A stretch of DNA of 64,000 nucleotides from the NCBI RefSeq assembly GCF_011386835.1, contig NC_088795.1, forward strand, positions 99,508,434 to 99,572,433, written 5' to 3'. The translations under genes and the position numbers were made by a program. This stretch comes from Chrysemys picta bellii (taxonomy: Eukaryota; Chordata; Testudines; Emydidae). The notes beneath the pieces are model-generated. The model saw nothing but the letters and a program-made list of their open reading frames with translations, was not told the DNA's origin and did no database searches. Positions 57,188-64,000 of the stretch are shown here, piece by piece (the first letter of the stretch is position 1; each line of letters begins with the position of its first letter).

Positions 57188-57840
57188 TGTTACACTAATA
57201 AAATAATACCAACAGGATCTTATAAGAGGGATGAGGCAAAATGCCAGGTTTATTGTAAATACAAAGAGCAAGAAATCAGGATATGCAATTCAATATTATT
57301 TCACTACCATTCCTTATTCATTCACACACACATTCATACAAGTTCTGCAGAGTTGTTATAGTTACCAGCCTAGAGGTTGCTTGTGGCAGAGTACTGGCCA
57401 GGTAGCCTGTACACGAGGGTGGAGCCAAGTCCTTGTCAGATGCGCATCCGATGCTCATGGAGGGTGGTTGCAGAACCAGACTCCAAGTCCCTTAGTTTTT
57501 GGTTCTGTTCTTATAGGATTTTGTCTTTATACAAAGTCTATGGGAATAGTTTCATCATGCTGATGTTTGTTTGAAGTGATTATCAATCAGCAGGTGGCAC
57601 ATCCCTGACGGCTGAGTGTTATCTTGTTCTTCGGAGTCTTCAGCCCTCCATGGGAGGGGAAGGCAGGGGGCACTTGGATGTATTCCGGCTTGCCCTGCGG
57701 GGTCATCCGGTTATCTCCGTGCTACGCATTCTTCAGCCATTGGAAGTCACAGTTATAACTCTTAGGCTGGCACCTTTGATTTGCTAATTATTTATTTGCA
57801 TCACACATATTCATCCTTTATCTTTAAATCACATCTTACA
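57188..57840 (-). mobile_element. endogenous-retrovirus-like 3' LTR
   Basis: On the minus strand it begins TGTAAGATGTGATTTAAAG at 57,840 and ends TTAGTGTAACA at 57,188 (TG...CA). An AATAAA polyadenylation signal precedes 'cctggcattttgcctcatcc' (about 57,235-57,255), placing the R/U5 boundary there. Immediately upstream (57,841-57,880) is a purine-rich tract that could be the plus-strand primer site. That context, with the coding relic beyond it, identifies this as a 3' LTR and not a solo copy. It is old. Confidence 0.7.
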
Positions 57841-58190
57841 CTTTTGTTTTACTACCTCCTCTTCCTTGACATCCTTATTTTACAATTCTATTTTCCAGAT
57901 GTGACAGACTTTCATCAGTCTATTTAACCTTTTTAATACAATAGCAGAAAACAAGCAGGATAATAAACGAAGTGGGTAAGGGATTTCTGCAAGACAATTT
58001 CAGAGCACAGTTGTTTTTACAACAACTCTTATCACCTCCTCGGATGTGTAATTTTTCACGTAGAGATACAGGGAGGATGGTTTTAATTAGCTTGTCCTTG
58101 GTGCTTGAGCTTCTATATTCCTTTCTGTTGGCTTGATTTGGTTTGGGGCCTAAAAGGGGATGTATCTATACCTATGAAATTACAAATAAA
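57841..58190 (-). pseudogene. retroviral 3' genome relic (possible envelope C-terminus) and purine tract
   Basis: Upstream of the LTR on the minus strand, a short frame encodes a Cys-containing segment, a strongly hydrophobic run of about 15 residues and a basic tail before a stop near 57,926. That is the layout of a membrane-anchored envelope C-terminus. Only this last piece is visible; no surface subunit, fusion peptide or polymerase is recognisable within the window. The purine-rich tract at 57,841-57,880 separates it from the LTR. It is a non-functional fragment, and the envelope identity is inferred from layout alone. Confidence 0.45.
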
Positions 58191-59480
58191 TATATATAGT
58201 TAGTTTTTTTATTTATATATATATATTTATAATCTCAATATCTCAACACACCCATGTTCAAAAATTTGTCAAAGCTTTTATGATAGATCTATAGCAAGTA
58301 TATACATGTTCTTATTCATGGACTACACCATAGTGACTTTGTTCGTGAGGTTGCTGGATGGTTGACCTTCAAGAGATAATGGCAATGGAACCAAATGCGG
58401 GCACAAGATAAGTCTCTCATTTCTGTACTGTGTAAAGACTAATGCAAAGCTGTGATGTGTATTTTCAAAGCAACTAACTCTGATCCTGTGCTAAAGCTAT
58501 ATTACAATGACTTATACTAGGTGATGCTATCCATTTTTTTTTTTTAACCTTTTATTAGTACTGATAATACTTTGCACTCATTGACAACTGCAATTCAGAA
58601 TATGGCATCCATACTAGCCAGTTGGTCTGCTGAGTAGAGGGGCATCATTCTCTGATAAAAGCTGGGTTTTCTTTTAATTGAACATCAGTGAATAAATCAG
58701 GTGTCAAGAAATCCTATTGATTAGCACGGAATTCATGTGGTATACGTATTGATTAAAGATAAAGGGGTGGAAGAGTGAGGGGAATGAAACTGGACTGCCA
58801 GTCAGAAAGCAACTTGTTCATGACAATAAAGCAAAGTGAACCTTTTTAAAAACAAAAGCAAACATACTCTTATTGATAAACCAGTATTGGTTGGTTCATG
58901 TATACTAAGCATTTGACCAATCTCCTACTGAAGTCAATGAAAAGACTCCCATGGGCTCCCTTCAGGTTCAAAGGGGAAACATTTGCTCAGTGGCAAGTTA
59001 CTAGAAATGTGTCATCTCTGGAGGAAAAAAAACAGATCAAAATATTCCAGAGAATTTCAGCATACTTGTGTACTTGTACAGGACTGGAGTGGGGCTAAGG
59101 ATTCAGTGTGTGTTTGTACAGTTTAAAGGGTTTATTATGTATTTTATTAACCTAGAGAATTGTTCAAGTATTGAACAAATCTCTTTCTATTAGCAGGCTA
59201 TATAGCATATTGTTTAGGGCATTAGAACTACAGAATCTGGAGTTGCTGGTTCAAGACAACAGAAAAACTTTACTTTTTATTTATTTTAAAACTGTTTATT
59301 CAGTGGAGGAGTAAATAATGGCATTTGTATGGTTTTCTGTATTTTTCACTGCTTCTTTGAGCAAACTAGATATAAGGTAAAAATTTCAAAATGACACTTA
59401 AGCTCCTTAGTGCCTAAATCTCCTTTAAAAATAGAACAGAGGCTCCTAAATCATATAGGCGCTTTTGAAAATTTTACCCA
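58191..59480. other. AT-rich non-coding DNA
   Basis: Includes an AT-dinucleotide stretch at about 58,190-58,230. An ancient-repeat piece ('ctactgaagtcaatgaaaag') lies at about 58,925. A tRNA-SINE-like fragment lies at about 59,200-59,260. No gene. Confidence 0.4.
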
Positions 59481-59482
59481 TA

Positions 59483-60420
59483 GGCCATGTCTGCACTACA
59501 AAGTTTTGCAGACAAAAGTTATGTTGGCCTACTGCCACTGCAATTAGTATATCACTTGTGCACATGGATACTTTGGCTCCTGGCTTTAGCACAACTTGTA
59601 TTCACAAGGAGTGCTTGTGTCAATGCACAGCGCAGTGCACCGGGGTAGGTATCCCAGTTGCAACCCGCTACCGTTCAGCGTAATGTCTTTTGGATAGTTT
59701 TGGCAACACATGGTGAGACAGAAATGACACACGCAGTGATGACTGGGAGTAAGGGGGCTTCTACCCCGGGGGCTCCGGCAGCAGGGCTCGGGTGGCAATT
59801 TAAAGGGCCTGGGGCTCCGGCTGCTGCTACCACAATGGAGCCCTGGGCCCTTTAAATCTCCGCCTGAGCTCTGAGATAGTGGCGGCAGCCGGGAGCCCCT
59901 GGGGCTGCGTCGGCAATTTAAAGGGCCTGGGATCTGCTCATAGATGTCGAAGTTTCTACAGCTGGTTTGGAGCTCTGCCTACACAGCCTCTTATTCCCAC
60001 AGGCCCAGGAGATCCAATATCTCCAGTCTGCTCAAGGCAGGAACGCGTCTGGCAGTTTAGCCAACATGGTCAGCTTTGCAGTTGCACAAAACAGCAGATA
60101 GAGGTGTGCTCACCAAATTGGATAACCAGGAATTTCCCAAATTTGCAGGAGTTCTAAAGGCAGGGCTTCTGGTCTGCATGACCCCAGGCAGTGGAGCTAA
60201 TAATTGTGACCAGAGCAGACTACACAGCCGTATGAAAGCGCTGCTGGGGCAGCGCTTCAACATGTCTAGTGAAGCCATACCCTTCGGCATTAAATTCCAT
60301 GGGAGTTCTTGTCTAAATGATGACTGCAGAATTTGGCCCCACATTTGTTCTCTAAGCCAATCAGAACAGAATAGGTCAATAACTTTACAGTGAACAGCAC
60401 CCTGTATTGCTTTTGCATCC
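59483..60420. repeat. Harbinger-like end and unclassified GC-rich repeat
   Basis: 'ggccatgtctgcactacaaa' at 59,483 is a Harbinger-like terminus. A core follows in which 'ggcaatttaaagggcctgg' occurs twice (59,793 and 59,913) and is also inverted ('gccctttaaatctccgcc', about 59,847). From 60,000 to 60,420 a moderately complex block could be a decayed transposon gene, but I recognise no domain. The right end is not found. Confidence 0.4.
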
Positions 60421-61042
60421 ATCAGGCAAAATGATTAAATCTCTTTTAGTCATTTAATATAATAGAAATAAATTCAGTGTCCTTAGAACTCTGTCACAGT
60501 CTCCTACTTTAGAAATAATTGTTGAAGTGAAGCTGAAACATTTATCTAACAGCAGGAGGATATTATCTTTGCACAATGTTCTAGTCAATTGACATCTTTC
60601 ATTAATTAGCTTTTATATCAAGAGATATTTCTTACAGAAGAATTCATCTTTCTAACAGAAGGGTGACCAGCTGCTGACAGTTGGATTTTGCCAATAACTC
60701 TATATCAAATAATATAAAATGGGCTTTAAAATGTTTAGATTTCTTTCTGAACCATGACTGGATCTGGCTAATTTGCTCCTTTTCAGCTATTTTGACCACA
60801 AGAAATAAGCCACCTACATGTGAATAAGTAAATAAATTTTAAATATAAAAGTGGTTCTTATTTAGTTTCCTCTGTGAATTCAGTGCTAATGAAAGATGCC
60901 AAACTGTTAGCCTTGGAGACTGAAATATTCTTTTTTTTTTTTTTTTTTTTTTTTTCTCTCTCCCTCCCTCCCTCCCCACAGAATGGGGAATGCCAATAAG
61001 TATACCAATTGAAACAATGGTTTTGATATATAGACACTTGTC
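60421..61042. other. AT-rich DNA with a poly(T)/(CTCC)n tract
   Basis: A T25 run at 60,931-60,955 followed by (TC)n and (TCCC)n to about 60,979. No other feature. Confidence 0.6.
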
Positions 61043-61050
61043 CTCTAGGG

Positions 61051-61903
61051 CAGGGGTGGGCAAACTTTTTGTCCCAAGGGCCACATCTAGGTGGGGAAAT
61101 TGCATGCAGGCCATGAATGTAGGGCTGGGTCAGGGGTTGGGGTGCGGGAGGGGGTGCAGGAGGGGTGCAGGGTGTATGAGGGGGCTCAGGGCAGGGGGTT
61201 GGGGTGCAGAAGGGGGTGCGGGGTATGTGAGGGGACTCGGCAGGGGGTTGGGTGCAGGAGAGGTGTGGCAGGGGGCTGGGATGCAGAAGGGGTGGGGGAT
61301 GTACAATGGGGCTCAGGGCAGGGAGTTGGGGTGCAGGTGTACAAGGGAGCTCAGGGCAGGGGGTTGGGGCGTAGGGGGGGTGCATCAGGAGGTTAGGGTG
61401 CAGGAGGAGTGTGGGGTGCAGCAGGGAGGTCAGGGCAGGGGTTCAGGGTGCAGAAGGGGGATCAGGACAGGGAGTTGGTGCAGGGTTCAGGAGGAGTTCG
61501 GGGTGCGGGCTCTGGCCCGGCGCCACTTACCTGGAGCAGCTTCCAGGTGGCAGTGGTGTGCACCGGGGCTAGGGCAGGCTCCTTGCCTGCCCTATCCCCA
61601 CGCCGTTCCTGGAAGCTGCCAGCACCACGACCCTGCGACCCCTGCGGGTACCTCTCCGGAAGCTCCCATTGGCCGCGGTTCCCCGTTCCCAGCCAATGGG
61701 AGCTGCAGGGGGCGGTGCCTGGAGGCGGAGGCAGCGCATGGAGCCTTCTGCCCCCCACCCCCACGGGCCTCAGGGACGTGGTGCCGGCCACTTCCAGCAG
61801 CAGTGCGGGGCCTGCAGCGCCATGGGGGTGGCAATCCCATGGGCCAGATCCAAAGCCCTGATGGGCGGGATCCGGCCTGCAGGCTGTAGTTTGCCCACCC
61901 CTA
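61051..61903. mobile_element. hAT non-autonomous element, G-rich core, perfect 8-bp duplication
   Basis: Ends CAGGGGTGGGCAAACTTTTT and, reverse-complemented, TAGGGGTGGGCAAACTACAG. Perfect ctctaggg at 61,043-61,050 and 61,904-61,911. It is the same family and orientation as 36,561-37,273, with an expanded 'ggggtgcagg' array (61,130-61,510). The 299-codon frame across it is an artefact of that array. Confidence 0.93.
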
Positions 61904-61919
61904 CTCTAGGGGCTGAACT

Positions 61920-62160
61920 AAGACCTGGTCTACATACTAACTTGTACCAGTTTAGTTATACTGATTAAAAACTCCTGTGGGGACACTCTCTTGTTTCAGT
62001 ATGAGTGGCTTATTTAATTTTATTTTAAATCTGTTCCTACCAACTTACTCTAAACTGAAATAAGCCCTGCTCAAACCAAAATAGGTGTCCACAGAGTCTT
62101 TTGGCACTGCACTTAAATAACACCTTGAGTTAAACAGATGCAACTTGGCAGGTAGACAAG
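61920..62160. mobile_element. possible Harbinger-like MITE remnant
   Basis: 'agacctggtctacatactaa' resembles a Harbinger MITE end. 'ctaaactgaaataagccctg' and 'ggtgtccacagag' follow. The opposite end and duplication are not found. Confidence 0.35.
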
Positions 62161-64000
62161 CTTTAAGACTGTCCCGCATCTTGTATAAGATGCCAGACAG
62201 CCAGCAAATGGAAGTGCTTTCAATTGCTACAATCTTGGGACCACATCCTGCTCCCATTGAAATCAATGTGAATTTTGCAGATACTGGAACGGGAGGAAGA
62301 TTGTGACCCTCAGGAGGACATGAGCTGATCTACCATAGAAGTGGAAGATTCCATCTCATTACTTTTCTGAGGCAATCTTGTACCACCCCTTATTTTAAAG
62401 TCTATTTTGTAACCCTGAATTGCATTTCACACTCTTTGTGTCTTCTTGATTTTTTTTTTCCCTCTCCTTCTGCTCGGGACTCTCCTCCCACTCTTTCTGA
62501 CCTTGTCCACAGTGTGGACTTTCCGAAATTCTTCCATCATTTGCAGATCCATTGCATTGGTGCAGTGCTGCTGTAGACTGGTTTCCTTCCATGTGCTGCT
62601 CAGAGCAGATGTAAATGACATTGTGGTAAAAATCCTAGTGGCCTGACACGATTCACCATTGCTAGAATAACTGGAGATGCACTGGTGCAAGAGAAACCAT
62701 GGGAGAGCATCAGAAAATCCTCAGTGTAGTTACAGCTTCTGTGCTTAGAACTTCTTTCTCCACTTAGTATTCCCCCTCCTCAACCTGTCCTTGCTCTGGA
62801 TCCCTTTCCTTAGCCAATGCATATCCCTGAAGTACCTCCAGTACTCCTTCATTGGCTGTATGAGCCCTTTTTTTTGTTTTTATTTCTGTTCTTATTCTTG
62901 TTCTTAAATGTTATCTAAAGTGAATTTGGTGCTTGTGAGAGGTGCCAGATGGACAATCCTGGAAAATGAAGTCCTAATTTACTTACAGATAAAGGGCTTC
63001 ACAGACAGCAACAGTGCAAACTTCCTCTTCAGTGACCCCAGTCTAGCATGCCTCAAACCTGACTTAAGTAGTTTACTCCCCAGGCCTATAGTACCCTTGG
63101 CCTCTTTGATCAGTGTTTATGATGTGTGTGTTTTAAGTAGACTTTCCATAAAGAAATGACCGTCTCAGTTTAATTTGCATTGAAAAGTTCAACTGGGATC
63201 TGCTTAATTATCCTGAGTAAAGTTTCAGTGCAAAAATAAACTCACCAACTCATCAAACTGCAGAAAGAGTTCCAGGGGACATGTGTAGCTGCTTTCAAGT
63301 ACAGAAACGGCTTTTTCTTCTTGGAATAATGAAGAAAGGAGAGGGGAAGAATTATTTTAAACTTGTAAAAGTGTTGCTATGGCTGAGAATACCCACTGGG
63401 TCCTGTAGAAGCCACATAAACCCTTTCTGGGTTGTTGTTTTTTCAGTAGACAACTAAGTTAAGTGGCTAATTTGAATCTGGGAGGAGCAGCAGGAGAAAG
63501 CCCTAGCAGGAGCCACATTTGAGCCATGGCAGCACCCATGGCAGGAGCCACTTTTCACATTGAGCAGCAGTGCTGCTGTTCTTCCTTTGTAGCCCAGTTA
63601 GCCAGATTTTCTTTTGCCCTAAAAACTCAGCCAGGAGATCCTTAATGTCACCAGTTGAATTTCTAAATAAAGACTGAAACTGCACAGGTAATAGGCCATA
63701 TGAGGAATGGCCATGAATAGTGCTCTGGAAACCTGTGGCTCTCTGTAGGGCACTAAGTCCTGGTTCATTGAAGGTCATTGGGAGTTCTATTACTTGCTTC
63801 AGTGGAACCAAGATCAAGTTGTAAGTGGGGAGAGATGCTGAGAGAGAAAATTGCTTTCCAATAGAAAGGGGGTTAAAAAAATACCGTGGGAAAAAATGCA
63901 ATGTCTGAGCTTCATATAGTGCAGAGGAATATTTGCTTAAACAGTTTGCACTAGAATATAAAGGGGAACAACTCATGGAAATATTTTAATTGGTTTTAGG
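62161..64000. other. non-coding DNA with ancient repeat fragments
   Basis: 'ctcccattgaaatcaatgtg' (about 62,251) and 'cattgaaggtcattgggag' (about 63,767) are copies of the recurring old palindromic repeat. The 157-codon minus frame at 63,503-63,976 runs through one of them and is judged chance. No exon recognised. Confidence 0.4.

Noticed and set aside
60990..61889. 299-codon plus-strand frame
   Set aside because: Lies inside the G-rich array of a hAT element with perfect ends; Gly/Arg/Val repeats arise from the repeat unit and other frames are equally open.
63503..63976. 157-codon minus frame
   Set aside because: Runs through an ancient repeat fragment; no family resemblance, Kozak or splice support.
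49536..64000. SMIM14 coding exon downstream of the candidate first exon
   Set aside because: No frame resembling the known ~99-residue protein was seen; it probably lies beyond the window.
1..64000. CRISPR arrays, tRNA or rRNA genes, bacterial operons
   Set aside because: None present; direct repeats are transposon duplications or minisatellites, and tRNA-like boxes belong to decayed SINEs.

Overview
This is vertebrate nuclear DNA, almost certainly from a reptile and most likely a turtle. The evidence is low gene density, several CR1 LINE copies with octamer-type or 'TGGTCTGACCC'-type 3' ends, Neptune-like Penelope (PLE) tails, PIF/Harbinger elements and very many short hAT-like and Tigger-like DNA transposons. 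The host assignment is inferred from repeat content, not proven.

Two host gene parts are supported. On the minus strand, a GC-rich island (about 26,020-26,900) holds the first coding exon of UBE2K (E2-25K ubiquitin-conjugating enzyme; residues 1-21, 26,402-26,464). Everything at lower coordinates is therefore probably UBE2K intron 1, and I could not find exon 2. On the plus strand, a GC-rich segment ends in a consensus splice donor at 49,535/49,536. Known amniote gene order (UBE2K head-to-head with SMIM14) makes this a candidate non-coding first exon of SMIM14. The 23 kb between them would be the shared upstream intergenic region.

Nearly everything else is transposon-derived. 1-6.4 kb: Tc1/mariner, Tigger-like and Harbinger MITEs. 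6.4-9.7 kb: a decayed two-gene PIF/Harbinger transposon (spliced Myb/SANT-like gene on plus, DDE transposase on minus), cut by a hAT element at 9.7-10.2 kb. 10.2-12.9 kb and 17.6-21.2 kb: old CR1 copies, the second invaded by a hAT and a Harbinger MITE. 22.5-22.9 kb: a foldback hAT. 28-36 kb: a SINE, a PLE inverted dimer, a solo LTR, a small hAT-like MITE and a minus-strand PLE with a GIY-YIG endonuclease relic. 36.5-48.7 kb: a dense nest of TIR elements, two LTR-type units and a CR1 3' end. 48.7-52 kb: two more PLE inverted dimers around the candidate SMIM14 exon. 52.4-54.6 kb: a minus-strand CR1 with a 691-codon open reverse transcriptase. 55-64 kb: three hAT elements, an endogenous-retrovirus-like LTR with a 3' end relic, and old repeat debris.

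The most informative patterns are as follows. (1) Seven hAT-like elements have target-site duplications with TA at the centre (nnnTAnnn), the signature reported for the Buster branch. (2) Four further TIR elements share a TAGGGTnRCCA-type end and 7-8 bp duplications lacking central TA. (3) Three independent PLE tail insertions are all inverted dimers, have 10-13 bp duplications, and have one arm cut at the same A-tract.
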